From Phytohabitans aurantiacus (GTDB lineage Bacteria; Actinomycetota; Actinomycetes; Mycobacteriales; Micromonosporaceae), in the NCBI RefSeq assembly GCF_027923225.1, contig NZ_BSDI01000001.1, positions 487,743-551,742 of the forward strand: a DNA stretch of 64,000 nucleotides, in the 5' to 3' direction. Position 1 is the first letter of the stretch, and the number at the start of each line of letters is the position of its first letter. Below the pieces are notes generated by a model. The model saw only the letters and a list, made by a program, of their open reading frames with translations, made no database searches and was not told the DNA's origin. Of the stretch, positions 16,151 through 24,310 are shown one piece after another. The position numbers were made by a program, and so were the translations under genes.

Positions 16151-17889
16151 GCGGCGGTCTGTACCGGAGTGCCAACGCCGGGCACCTCGACCCGTCAGAG
16201 GCGGACGGCGCGGTACTGATCTCGACGGCTGGTGCGCCGCCGCCGGTGGGCGCCGGCTCGTCCGGCGTCGACCAGCAGCCAGGCGAGGCCAGTGCCGCCA
16301 GCAACAGCGCGATCATGGCGATCGGCAGCCTGGTCAGCCGGGGCACCGGCTTCCTGCGCACGCTCGTGCTCGCGGCGGCCCTCGGCGGCGGCGCAATCGG
16401 CGACGCGTACACGACCGCGCAGGTCGTGCCGAGCGTCGTCTACGAGCTGCTGCTCGGCGGCATCCTTGCCAGCGTCGTGATCCCGATGCTCGTGCGCCGG
16501 CGCAAGGCCGACGCCGACGGTGGCCAGGCGTACACCCAGCGCCTGCTGACGCTGGCGGTAGTGGTGCTCGGCGTGGCGGCTCTCCTGGCCACGCTCTCCG
16601 CGTCGCTGCTGACCGCCCTGTACGCCAGCGACAAGCAGGGACCGGACTTCCAGGATCTCGTCACCCAGTTGTCGTACCTGATGCTTCCGATGATCTTCTT
16701 CATCGGCATCTCGGGTGTCCTCAGCGCGGTGCTGAACACGCGGGGGCACTTCGCCACCCCGATGTTCACGCCGATCCTCAACAACCTCGTCGTGATCGCC
16801 ACCGGCGCGCTGTACATGGTCATTTATGGTGCGAAGGCCATCACGCCGGGGCAGATGACGGCGGGCCAGATCGCGGTCATCGGCGGCGGCACGCTGCTCG
16901 GTGTGGTGGTCCAGAGCGCGGGGCTGTTCCCCGCGCTGCGCAAGGTCGGCTTCAAGTGGCGCTGGCGGTTCGACTTCCGCGCGCTGGGCCTGCGGGAGCT
17001 GGGCCGGCTCGGCGGCTGGGCGCTCTGCTACGTGGTGGCCACCCAGGTCGGTCAGGTCGTCGCGTTCAAACTGCTGAACGCGGCCAGCGGCGAAGACGCG
17101 CCCGGCCCGATGATCTACAACAACGTCTTCCTGCTGATGATGATGGCGCACGGCATCATCTCGGTCTCCATCATCACCGCCCTCGCGCCCCGGATGAGCG
17201 GCGCGGCGGCCGACAACCGCAACGCCGACCTGGCGGCTGACCTCGCCCGCGGCACCCGCATGATCACCGCGGTGCTGACACCGGTGGCGATCTGCTACGC
17301 GGTGCTCGCAGCGCCCATCTCCATCACCCTGTTCCAGCGCGGCGCGTACACGGCGGAGAACGCCACCGACACCGCCCTGGTACTGGTCGTGGCGGCGGTG
17401 GCGCTGGTGCCGTTCTCGATCAGCCAGCTCTACACGGTGGGTTTCTACGCCCGGCAGGAGACGAAGACCTCGGCGCTGATCAACCTGCCGGTGGTGGGCC
17501 TGCGCATCCTCGTGCAGCTCGTCATCTTCGCGCTGTTCTCGGCGGCGTTCGCGGCGCCCGGCCTGATGTTCGCCAACGCCGTGTCGTACGTGGCGGGAGC
17601 GCTGTTCTCGGCGATGCTCCTGCGGCGGCGGATCGGCGCGATCCCGTTCGGCGCCATCCTGGCGAACTTCGTCAAGGTGGGTATCGCCGCCGTCGGCGCG
17701 ACGGTCGTGGGCATCGTCGTCGTGTATCTGCTGCCCGGCGACTGGACACCCACGCGGCCCGAGGCGATCCTCCAGCTCGTGATCGGCGGCCTCGTGATCG
17801 TCGGCACCTACATCGGCATCGCGCTCGGGCTGAAGGTCTCGGAGATCACCGAGGTGATCGGCATGGTCCGCCGCAAGATCGGTCGCTAG
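16147..17889 (+). CDS. murJ: Lipid II flippase MurJ
   Basis: A 580-residue member of the MOP exporter family that moves lipid II across the membrane for peptidoglycan synthesis. The first ~50 residues are a disordered cytoplasmic tail. The conserved core begins at SNSAIMAIGSLVSRGTGFLRTL and about 14 helices follow. The ATG overlaps the stop of the previous gene. The protein ends after the last helix: it lacks the pseudokinase and extracellular domains fused to MurJ (MviN) in Mycobacterium tuberculosis, which are encoded separately at 19631-21205. It converges on the 17886 gene, sharing the tetranucleotide CTAG as both stop codons. Confidence 0.92.
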   Translation: MSGGLYRSANAGHLDPSEADGAVLISTAGAPPPVGAGSSGVDQQPGEASAASNSAIMAIGSLVSRGTGFLRTLVLAAALGGGAIGDAYTTAQVVPSVVYELLLGGILASVVIPMLVRRRKADADGGQAYTQRLLTLAVVVLGVAALLATLSASLLTALYASDKQGPDFQDLVTQLSYLMLPMIFFIGISGVLSAVLNTRGHFATPMFTPILNNLVVIATGALYMVIYGAKAITPGQMTAGQIAVIGGGTLLGVVVQSAGLFPALRKVGFKWRWRFDFRALGLRELGRLGGWALCYVVATQVGQVVAFKLLNAASGEDAPGPMIYNNVFLLMMMAHGIISVSIITALAPRMSGAAADNRNADLAADLARGTRMITAVLTPVAICYAVLAAPISITLFQRGAYTAENATDTALVLVVAAVALVPFSISQLYTVGFYARQETKTSALINLPVVGLRILVQLVIFALFSAAFAAPGLMFANAVSYVAGALFSAMLLRRRIGAIPFGAILANFVKVGIAAVGATVVGIVVVYLLPGDWTPTRPEAILQLVIGGLVIVGTYIGIALGLKVSEITEVIGMVRRKIGR

Positions 17890-19421
17890 CGGCGGCGCTT
17901 CCTGGCAGTACCGAAAATCTGGCGTGCGATGGCAGCGCCGGCAGCTGTCGCCGCGGCCCGGAGAAACGACTTGGTCGCGCTCGATGTGAGCACCTTTTCC
18001 ACCACGCTCGGCTTCTCCTGTGGATAACTAGCCGGTTTATCCACAGGGGCCTGTGGATTACTCGGCACCGGAGCCGGAGCCAGCTTCGCGGCCAGCTTCT
18101 CGTACGCGGACTCCCGGTCGACCGGCTCGGCGTACTTCGCGTGCAGGGACGAGCCGCGCACGATCGACTCCATCGTGGAGGCGTCCACGGCGGCCATGAG
18201 CGACTGCGGCGCGCGCAGCCGTGTCCAGGCGACCGGGGTGGGCGCGCCCTTCTCGGAGAGCACCGTGACCATGGCCTCCCCGGTACCGAGCTGGGTGAGC
18301 GCCTCCTCCAGGTCGTACGCCGAGTGCGGAAACGTCGAGGCGGTCGCCTTGAGCGCCTTGGCGTCGTCCGGTGTGTACGCCCGTAGCGCGTGCTGCACCC
18401 GGTTGCCGAGCTGCGCGAGCACGTCAGGGTGCACGTCCTTGGGCGTCTGGGTCACGAAGAACACGCCCACGCCCTTGGACCGGATCAGCCGCACCGTCTG
18501 CGTGATCGACTCCAGGAACTCCTTGGAGGCATCCTTGAAGAGCAGGTGCGCCTCGTCGAAGAAGAAGACAAGCTTCGGCTTGTCGACGTCGCCCACCTCG
18601 GGCAGGTCCTGGAACAGGTCGGCGAGCAGCCACATAAGAAAGGAGGAAAAGAGCGCCGGCTGGGCCACGACACCCGGCAGCTCCAGGATGGAGGCGACAC
18701 CGCGGCCGTCAGGAGCGGTGCGCATGAGATCGGCGGTGTCGAACTCCGGTTCGCCGAAGAAGTCGTCGGCGCCCGCGTCGGAGAACGTGACCAGCTCGCG
18801 CAGCAGCACGCCGGCGGTCTGCTTGGAGAGGCCGCCGAGCGACCGCAGTTCCGCCGCGCCCTCGTCGGAGACCAGGTACTGGATGACCGACCGCAGGTCC
18901 TTGACGTCGAGCAGTGCGAGCCCATTCGCATCGGCGAAGTGGAAGATGAGGTTGAGCGAAGACGCCTGGATGTCGGTGAGCCCGAGCACCTTGGCGAGCA
19001 GCACCGGGCCAAACGACGTCATCGTGGCCCGCACCGGAATCCCCGCGCCACGACCACCGAGCGCGTAGAACTCGACCGGATACGCCGCCGGCTGCCACTC
19101 CTGCCCGATCTCGGCGGCCCGCGTGGTGATCTTTTCGTTGGCGGCACCGAGCGCCGACATGCCCGACACGTCGCCCTTGATATCGGCCAGAAAGACGGGC
19201 ACGCCAGCGGCGCTCAGCTGCTCGGCCAGTACCTGGAGCGTCTTGGTCTTGCCCGTGCCGGTGGCGCCGGCGACCAGCCCGTGCCGGTTGAGCATGCCCA
19301 GCGGGATGCGCACCTGCGCGGTCGCGTCGCACGCGCCGTCGACCACCAGCGCGCCGAGATCCAGTGCCGCCGCACCATCGAACGCGTACCCGGCACGCAC
19401 CTCTGCCGCTAGATCAGCCAT
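17886..19421 (-). CDS. HerA/DUF853-like ATPase
   Basis: A 511-residue P-loop ATPase of the HerA/FtsK superfamily, DUF853 group. Walker A is GATGTGKT at about 52-59; Walker B is LVFFFDEAHLLF. The second half contains HALRAYTPDDAKALKATA and a loosely constrained Pro/Lys linker before the C-terminal tail (RQIFGTARKRRR). I use the ATG at 19421 (MADLAAEVRAG), where homology starts; a longer in-frame opening exists upstream without support. It lies on the opposite strand between murJ and the pseudokinase gene. Three DnaA boxes lie in the linker-coding part. Its substrate is unknown in this family. Confidence 0.82.
   Translation of the reverse strand: MADLAAEVRAGYAFDGAAALDLGALVVDGACDATAQVRIPLGMLNRHGLVAGATGTGKTKTLQVLAEQLSAAGVPVFLADIKGDVSGMSALGAANEKITTRAAEIGQEWQPAAYPVEFYALGGRGAGIPVRATMTSFGPVLLAKVLGLTDIQASSLNLIFHFADANGLALLDVKDLRSVIQYLVSDEGAAELRSLGGLSKQTAGVLLRELVTFSDAGADDFFGEPEFDTADLMRTAPDGRGVASILELPGVVAQPALFSSFLMWLLADLFQDLPEVGDVDKPKLVFFFDEAHLLFKDASKEFLESITQTVRLIRSKGVGVFFVTQTPKDVHPDVLAQLGNRVQHALRAYTPDDAKALKATASTFPHSAYDLEEALTQLGTGEAMVTVLSEKGAPTPVAWTRLRAPQSLMAAVDASTMESIVRGSSLHAKYAEPVDRESAYEKLAAKLAPAPVPSNPQAPVDKPASYPQEKPSVVEKVLTSSATKSFLRAAATAAGAAIARQIFGTARKRRR
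18019..18060. promoter_or_regulatory. Cluster of three DnaA boxes inside the HerA-like gene
   Basis: TGTGGATAA (18019-18027), TTATCCACA (18037-18045) and TGTGGATTA (18052-18060) fall within 42 bases. The first two match the exact 9-mer consensus TTATCCACA on one strand or the other; the third differs at one base. They lie in the codons for a Pro/Ala/Lys linker, where protein constraint is low. Confidence 0.65.
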
Positions 19422-19433
19422 GCACAAAAGCGT

Positions 19434-19453
19434 ACCTAATAGGTCTATACCTA
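19434..19453. promoter_or_regulatory. AT-rich tandem dyad upstream of the HerA-like gene
   Basis: ACCTAATAGGT (19434-19444) is an 11-bp palindrome, and its right half TAGGT is reused in TAGGTCTATACCTA (19440-19453), giving three ACCTA/TAGGT half-sites in 20 bases. It lies 13 bases upstream of the ATG at 19421 in an otherwise GC-rich region, so a promoter or operator is likely. The cognate protein is unknown. Confidence 0.45.
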
Positions 19454-19630
19454 CTAATAGGGCGTTACTTCCGCTGCCGGCGCGCGAGGATGCCGTGTCC
19501 GGAGTTAGCGCCACACGGGTAAGGTCGCTCTCGGCGGGTGTCCAGACCGCCTACGCTATGAAATGGCACCACAGCCAAGACCGCGGTAATTACCGGTCCG
19601 CTGATCGCACGATCACCGAGGGAGGACGGG

Positions 19631-21205
19631 GTGACCCAGGTCGGCGAAGGTCGAGAGGCGAGCGAGAGCACGCCTCAGGTCATGACCTTCGGTGCGCCCT
19701 CCGTCGGTGAGATTTTGGCCGAGCGGTACGAGCTCGCTGAACACATCAATGACGACAGCGCCGGACGGCAGGTCTGGCGGGGCGTCGACGTGATCCTGCG
19801 GCGGCCGGTCGCGGTGGTGCTGCGGTACCCCGGCGGCGATTCGGCGGCTGAGATGCTCCAGGCGGCAGTGGCTGCCAGCCGCGTCATCCACCCGAGCCTC
19901 GTCGGTGTCTACGACGCCATCGACGAGACCGAAAACGACCGGGCGTACGTCGTCCGGGAGTGGGTCGACGGCGAGGCGCTGCGCGACGTGGTCGCCGATG
20001 GCCCGCTCGACGCGACGCGGACCACCACCGTGGCTCACGCGGTCGCCGACGCGGTCGCCGCGATCCACGCCACCGGCATGGTGCACGGCAACATCCACCC
20101 GGGCACCGTCCTCATTGGCGACGACGGCCGCGTGGTGCTGGCCGACGCGCGCGCCGACAGTGCCGACACCTCCGAGACCGACATCCGGGCCATCGGCGGC
20201 GTCCTCTACTTCGCACTCACCGGCCACTGGCCGCACGACGAGGTGAGCCCGTCCAACCTGCCCGACGCGGTGCGCGACGGCAGCGGTGCGATCGCGGCGC
20301 CTCGCCAGGCCCGTGCCGGCGTGCCCGCCTACCTCGACGACCTCACCATGGACCTGCTCGACAAGCGGCTCGCGCTGCCCGCGGCCGATGTGCTGGCCGC
20401 CGAGCTCGCGCGCCTCGACACCGCCGGGGACGAGCCCTACTACGAGGATGCCGGGCCGCTGCGCCTGCTCGGCTCGGGCTCCAGTGGCCAGGGCGCGGCC
20501 GTCGCGCGAAACGCGCCCGAGACGACCCGGCCCGCTGGCCGGAAGATCGCCGCCGGCGTCGCCGGGCTGCTCGCTATCGCGATCGTGGGCCTCCTGTTCG
20601 GCATGAGCGCCCTCGGTGGCGGCGACGACTCCGACGCCGGTGCCACACCCGCTGGCAACGGCACGAGCGTGTCGCCAGCGCCGGGTAGCGACGCACCCGT
20701 GACGAAACCGCAGCCGTTCCCCCTCACCGCCGACCAGGTGCGCATCGTCGACCCTCCGACGGGCAACCGCAAGGGCCTCGAAGGCGTCGACAAGATAGTC
20801 GACGGCGACGACAACACCGGCTGGGCTCCCTACAGCTACAAGACCGCCAACTTCGGCAACCTCAAGCCCGGCATGGGCGTCCTCATCAACCTCGGGCAGC
20901 CGCGCACCGTCAGCTCGGTGACGGTGACCCTCTCGCACCCCGGCGCATCCGCCGAGCTGCGTTCCGGCGACAGCGACCCGGGTGCCACCTCCGCCGGTGA
21001 CGACGCGATCGTGAAGTCGTACCAGCGGGTCGGTGAGGAGCAGTTCGAGAAGTACGACGGCACCAAGATGGTCTTCAACGGCTTCGACCCCGACAAGAAG
21101 TACCAGTACCTGCTGTTCTTCATCACCGAGATGCCGGCGACCCAGGACGGCCAGTACCCGTACCGGGTCGATGTGCAGGAAATCGTGGTAGCGGGTCTCA
21201 GCTAG
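19631..21205 (+). CDS. Membrane pseudokinase with an extracellular discoidin-like domain (MviN pseudokinase homologue)
   Basis: 524 residues from a GTG with GGGAGGA upstream. Residues ~28-265 have a protein-kinase fold but without catalytic residues: the ATP lysine region reads VAVVLRY (60-66), the HRD motif is HGN (152-154) and DFG is LADAR (170-174). One membrane helix follows at ~305-328, then a Thr/Pro linker and a beta-rich outer domain of ~165 residues resembling carbohydrate-binding discoidin domains. The same pseudokinase-TM-outer domain is fused to MurJ in Mycobacterium tuberculosis, where the phosphorylated pseudokinase recruits FhaA. Here it is a separate gene before sigM. Kinase activity is not expected. 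Confidence 0.85.
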   Translation: MTQVGEGREASESTPQVMTFGAPSVGEILAERYELAEHINDDSAGRQVWRGVDVILRRPVAVVLRYPGGDSAAEMLQAAVAASRVIHPSLVGVYDAIDETENDRAYVVREWVDGEALRDVVADGPLDATRTTTVAHAVADAVAAIHATGMVHGNIHPGTVLIGDDGRVVLADARADSADTSETDIRAIGGVLYFALTGHWPHDEVSPSNLPDAVRDGSGAIAAPRQARAGVPAYLDDLTMDLLDKRLALPAADVLAAELARLDTAGDEPYYEDAGPLRLLGSGSSGQGAAVARNAPETTRPAGRKIAAGVAGLLAIAIVGLLFGMSALGGGDDSDAGATPAGNGTSVSPAPGSDAPVTKPQPFPLTADQVRIVDPPTGNRKGLEGVDKIVDGDDNTGWAPYSYKTANFGNLKPGMGVLINLGQPRTVSSVTVTLSHPGASAELRSGDSDPGATSAGDDAIVKSYQRVGEEQFEKYDGTKMVFNGFDPDKKYQYLLFFITEMPATQDGQYPYRVDVQEIVVAGLS

Positions 21206-21214
21206 GGTGCAGCC

Positions 21215-21850
21215 GTGACCCACAGCACACGCAGCGACGCCGAGCTGCTGCGTGCCCACGTCGACGGCGACCGGCACGCCTTCGGCGAGCTGTTCCACCG
21301 CCACCGCGATCGGCTGTGGGCGGTGGCGATCCGCACGCTCACCGATCGCGAAGAGGCCGCCGACGCGCTCCAGGACGCCCTGCTCAACGCGCACCGCTCC
21401 GCGAACCGGTTTCGGGGCGACTCTGCCGTCACCACCTGGCTGCACCGGATCGTGGTAAACGCGTGCCTCGACCGCATCCGCCGCAGGCAGGCACACCCGA
21501 CCGTGCCGCTGCCAGACAGCGGCCGCTCCGACGACGAGCGGTCCATCCGCGGCGTCGAGCCCGCGGCACCGGCGACCGACCACGACACCGCCCTCGACGT
21601 GCAGCAGGCGCTCAGCCAGCTGCCGGAAGAGCAGCGCAGCGCCCTGATCCTGGTCGACGTGCAGGGGTACCCGGTGGCTGAGGCAGCGGTCATGCTGGGC
21701 GTCGCCGAGGGCACGATCAAGAGCCGGTGCGCCCGCGGGCGGGCACGGCTGGCCACGATGCTGGGCCATCTGCGGAACCCCGGGAGCGGCAGCCGCGTCG
21801 GATCGAGTACGGCAGACGCGCGCGCCGCGCAGGTGGAGGAGTCGAAGTGA
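21215..21850 (+). CDS. sigM: ECF RNA polymerase sigma factor SigM
   Basis: 211 residues. Sigma-70 region 2 spans about residues 20-90 (FGELFHRHRDRLWAVAIRTL, ALQDALLNAHRSANRF, TTWLHRIVVNACLDRIRRR). Region 4 is in the C-terminal half (LPEEQRSALILVDVQGYPVAEAAVMLGV, then GTIKSRCARGRARL). It occupies the sigM position of mycobacteria, between the MurJ/pseudokinase unit and the anti-sigma gene. It starts at a GTG ten bases after the pseudokinase stop, so it is probably cotranscribed. Target promoters cannot be deduced here; the SigR-like promoter before trxB is a candidate for a related ECF factor, not necessarily this one. Confidence 0.88.
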   Translation: MTHSTRSDAELLRAHVDGDRHAFGELFHRHRDRLWAVAIRTLTDREEAADALQDALLNAHRSANRFRGDSAVTTWLHRIVVNACLDRIRRRQAHPTVPLPDSGRSDDERSIRGVEPAAPATDHDTALDVQQALSQLPEEQRSALILVDVQGYPVAEAAVMLGVAEGTIKSRCARGRARLATMLGHLRNPGSGSRVGSSTADARAAQVEESK

Positions 21851-22749
21851 CCGGGCGGGAGTTCAGCGAGGTCGACACCGACCTGCTCGCCGACTATGTC
21901 GGCGGGGCGCTGGACGGTACCCCTGAGGAGGCCACCGTCGCGCGCCTGGTCGCCGACGATCCGGCCTGGGGCCGGGCGCACGCCGACCTTTCCGCGGCGC
22001 TGGACGCGGTGCACGCCGACCTCGCCGCGTGGGGCGGGGCGGTGGAGCCCATGCCAGCCGACATCGCCGACCGCATCGGCGCCGCCCTGGCCGACGAGCC
22101 CATCCGGCCCGCCCTCACGGCTGGGCCCGGCGGTCGCCCCAGCGGAGCCGCGAGCCGGCCAGCACGCCGCAAGCGCTGGCCCGCGTGGGGCACGCCGGCG
22201 GCCATCGCGGCCGGCATCGCGCTCTTCGCCGGCATCGGCATCAGCCAGCTCGGCGACCTCTCCGAAGGCAGCCAGGACGCGGGGAGCAGCGCCCACGCAC
22301 CGACGGCGGCGCGGGACGAGGCCGCCGCCGGAGCCCTCGCCGCGCCACAGGCGCTTTTCGACGTCACCGGCAAGATGGTCGCGACCAACCAGGACTACCG
22401 GAGTACGGCGCTGTCCAGCGCTCAGGCACCCGATGCCGATGCGCGCGCCGGCGGTGACCAGCCGTTCGTGGGCCAGGAAGGCGCCAAATCGTCGATCTCC
22501 GTCCCCAACGAGCTGGTCGCGCTGACCGCTCCAGGCGTGCTGGGCACCTGCCTGAACGCGATCGCCCTGGAGCACAACCGCGGGCAGGCCACCATCGAGG
22601 TGGTCGACTTCGCCCGGTACGAGGGGAATCCGGCGCTCGTCGTGTTTTTCACTGACGGGAACGGGGAACGCTGGATATGGGCATCCGGACCGGCCTGCGG
22701 GCAGCCGGGGTCGGGCGCGGACACCCGCGGTAACGCGGCGCTAGGGTGA
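21847..22749 (+). CDS. Membrane protein partner of SigM, probable anti-sigma factor
   Basis: 300 residues starting at a GTG that overlaps the sigM stop by four bases (GTGA), with GGAGGAG upstream: strong translational coupling. The N-terminal ~80 residues are helical and cytoplasmic (EVDTDLLADYVGGALDG), a basic RPARRKRW precedes one membrane helix at ~114-134, and the ~165-residue remainder is outside with two cysteines. There is no HxxxCxxC zinc motif, so this is not a zinc-containing anti-sigma factor. The position equals the anti-SigM gene of mycobacteria (Rv3912). The function is inferred from coupling and topology. Confidence 0.78.
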   Translation: MTGREFSEVDTDLLADYVGGALDGTPEEATVARLVADDPAWGRAHADLSAALDAVHADLAAWGGAVEPMPADIADRIGAALADEPIRPALTAGPGGRPSGAASRPARRKRWPAWGTPAAIAAGIALFAGIGISQLGDLSEGSQDAGSSAHAPTAARDEAAAGALAAPQALFDVTGKMVATNQDYRSTALSSAQAPDADARAGGDQPFVGQEGAKSSISVPNELVALTAPGVLGTCLNAIALEHNRGQATIEVVDFARYEGNPALVVFFTDGNGERWIWASGPACGQPGSGADTRGNAALG

Positions 22750-22774
22750 ACTGACCCACTCCGATAGCGGGTTC

Positions 22775-22801
22775 GGGAATCATCGCTTCGTACGATGGGT
22801 T
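22775..22801 (+). promoter_or_regulatory. SigR-type promoter of trxB-trxA
   Basis: GGGAAT (22775-22780), 18 bases, then GTT (22799-22801) is an exact match to the GGGAAT-N18-GTT consensus of the Streptomyces oxidative-stress sigma factor SigR (SigH in mycobacteria), whose classic target is trxBA. It lies 50 bases upstream of the trxB start codon. The match was read by eye; use by a SigR homologue is inference. Confidence 0.78.
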
Positions 22802-22853
22802 CTGCTCTGCGCACCCCTCAACCGGTGCACACCAAACCATTGGGAGTTCGGAA

Positions 22854-23807
22854 GTGGACGAGGTCCGCAACCTGATAATCGTCGGCTCGGGCCCAGCCGG
22901 CTACACGGCCGCCGTGTACGCCGCGCGCGCCAACCTGAAGCCGCTCATCATCGAAGGCGCCCAGTCCGGTGGCGCGCTGATGACGACCACCGAGGTGGAA
23001 AACTTCCCCGGCTTCCCGGACGGCGTCATGGGTCCGGAGCTGATGGACGCGATGCGCAAGCAGGCCGAGCGGTTCGGTGCGGAGTTCATCACCGACGACG
23101 CGACTCGGGTCGAGCTGGTCGACACCGGCGTACCGGGGTCATCGGCCACCCAGACGGTCTACGTGGGCCAGACGGCGTACCGCTCCAAGGCAGTCATCCT
23201 GTCCACCGGTTCGGCCTGGCGGCCGCTGGGCGTGCCGGGGGAGCAGGAGCTGCTGGGCCACGGCGTCTCGTCGTGCGCCACCTGTGACGGGTTCTTCTTC
23301 CGTGGCCAGAACATCGTGGTGGTCGGCGGCGGTGACTCGGCGATGGAGGAGGCGACGTTCCTCACCCGCTTCGCGGAGAGCGTGACGATCATCCACCGCC
23401 GCGACGAGTTCCGCGCTAGCAAGATCATGGCCGAGCGCGCGCTGTCGAACCCGAAGATCAAGGTTGAGTGGAACACCGTCGTCGAAGAGGTGCTCGGCGA
23501 CGACGGCAAGGTCAGCGGCGTCCGGGTGCGCAACGCGCACACCGGCGAGGCCAAGGTGCTCGACGTCACAGGCGTCTTCGTGGCCATCGGTCACGTGCCG
23601 CGCAGCGAGCTCTTCAAGGGCCAGGTCGAGATGGACGAAAACGGGTACGTCATCGTCGACGCCCCGACGACCCACACCAACGTGCCCGGCGTCTTCGCAG
23701 CCGGTGACGTGGTCGACCACATCTATCGCCAGGCGATCACCGCGGCGGGCACTGGCTGTGCCGCGGCTCTCGACGCCGAGCGCTTCATCGCAACGTTGGA
23801 AGTCTGA
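22854..23807 (+). CDS. trxB: Thioredoxin reductase
   Basis: A 317-residue FAD/NADPH flavoenzyme that reduces thioredoxin. The FAD motif GSGPAG is at 11-16, the redox-active pair is CATC (Cys141, Cys144) and the NADPH motif GGGDSAMEEA follows. A C-terminal FAD motif, GVFAAGDVVDHIYRQAITAAG, is also intact. The start is GTG at 22854 with GGGAG about 8 bases upstream. It is followed 20 bases later by the thioredoxin gene in one operon and preceded by a SigR-type promoter, which predicts induction by disulphide stress. Confidence 0.97.
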   Translation: MDEVRNLIIVGSGPAGYTAAVYAARANLKPLIIEGAQSGGALMTTTEVENFPGFPDGVMGPELMDAMRKQAERFGAEFITDDATRVELVDTGVPGSSATQTVYVGQTAYRSKAVILSTGSAWRPLGVPGEQELLGHGVSSCATCDGFFFRGQNIVVVGGGDSAMEEATFLTRFAESVTIIHRRDEFRASKIMAERALSNPKIKVEWNTVVEEVLGDDGKVSGVRVRNAHTGEAKVLDVTGVFVAIGHVPRSELFKGQVEMDENGYVIVDAPTTHTNVPGVFAAGDVVDHIYRQAITAAGTGCAAALDAERFIATLEV

Positions 23808-23827
23808 GTTCACCAGGAGGGTCCTAA

Positions 23828-24151
23828 GTGGGAGCGACCAAGTCAGTCACCGACGCGAGCTTCGTCAGCGACGTGCTGCAGTCCGACAAGCCGGTACTGG
23901 TGGACTTCTGGGCCGAGTGGTGCGCGCCGTGCCGCAAGGTCTCGCCGCTGCTGGAAGAGATCGCCGGCGAGATGGGTGACAAGGTTCGGATCGTCAAGCT
24001 CAACATCGACGAGAACCCGGAGACGGCGCGGGCGTACCGGGTGATGTCGGTGCCGACGCTGACGGTGTTCAAGGGTGGGCAGCCGGTGCAGTCTGTTGCG
24101 GGTGCTCGTCCCAAGGGCGACCTGGTTCGGCTGATCGAGTCTGCTCTTTAA
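23828..24151 (+). CDS. trxA: Thioredoxin
   Basis: 107 residues with the thioredoxin fold and the active site WCAPC (Cys32, Cys35; one residue differs from the classical WCGPC). The cis-proline motif is present in SVPTLTVF. It is reduced by the upstream TrxB and supplies electrons to reductases. It begins at a GTG with CAGGAGG 8 bases upstream. It sits in the place of mycobacterial trxC. A long hairpin begins ten bases after the stop. Confidence 0.95.
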   Translation: MGATKSVTDASFVSDVLQSDKPVLVDFWAEWCAPCRKVSPLLEEIAGEMGDKVRIVKLNIDENPETARAYRVMSVPTLTVFKGGQPVQSVAGARPKGDLVRLIESAL

Positions 24152-24161
24152 AGTCAAAGGC

Positions 24162-24235
24162 GCATTTCGGGCCAGGTTCGCCTCCGATCGTCCGTCAGGC
24201 TTGAAGCCGTCGGAGTCGAACCTGGCCCGAAATGC
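24162..24235. repeat. Long perfect inverted repeat between trxA and cwlM
   Basis: Two perfect 19-bp arms (24162-24180 and 24217-24235) are continued inward by a 6-bp stem (24182-24187 with 24210-24215) after one mismatch, giving a near 26-bp hairpin with a ~22-base apex. The arm begins GCATTTCGGGCC. There is no T-run after it. It may stop transcription of trxA, protect its 3' end, or be a dispersed palindromic element. Confidence 0.8.
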
Positions 24236-24310
24236 TGTCTGGGTCGCCCTGCCTGGGTATGTTGCGGGCTTAGGAGTTGCGCCCGATGTCGAGTTGCCTT
24301 GGGGGTCGTT

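Noticed and set aside
18019..18060. A second origin of replication at 18 kb
   Set aside because: Only three boxes occur, with no AT-rich unwinding segment or dnaA/dnaN neighbour; titration or regulation is more likely.
19613..21769. A 718-codon minus-strand frame across the pseudokinase and sigM genes
   Set aside because: Antisense shadow of genes with clear domain motifs; low-complexity Arg/Ala/Gly/Val translation and no ribosome site.
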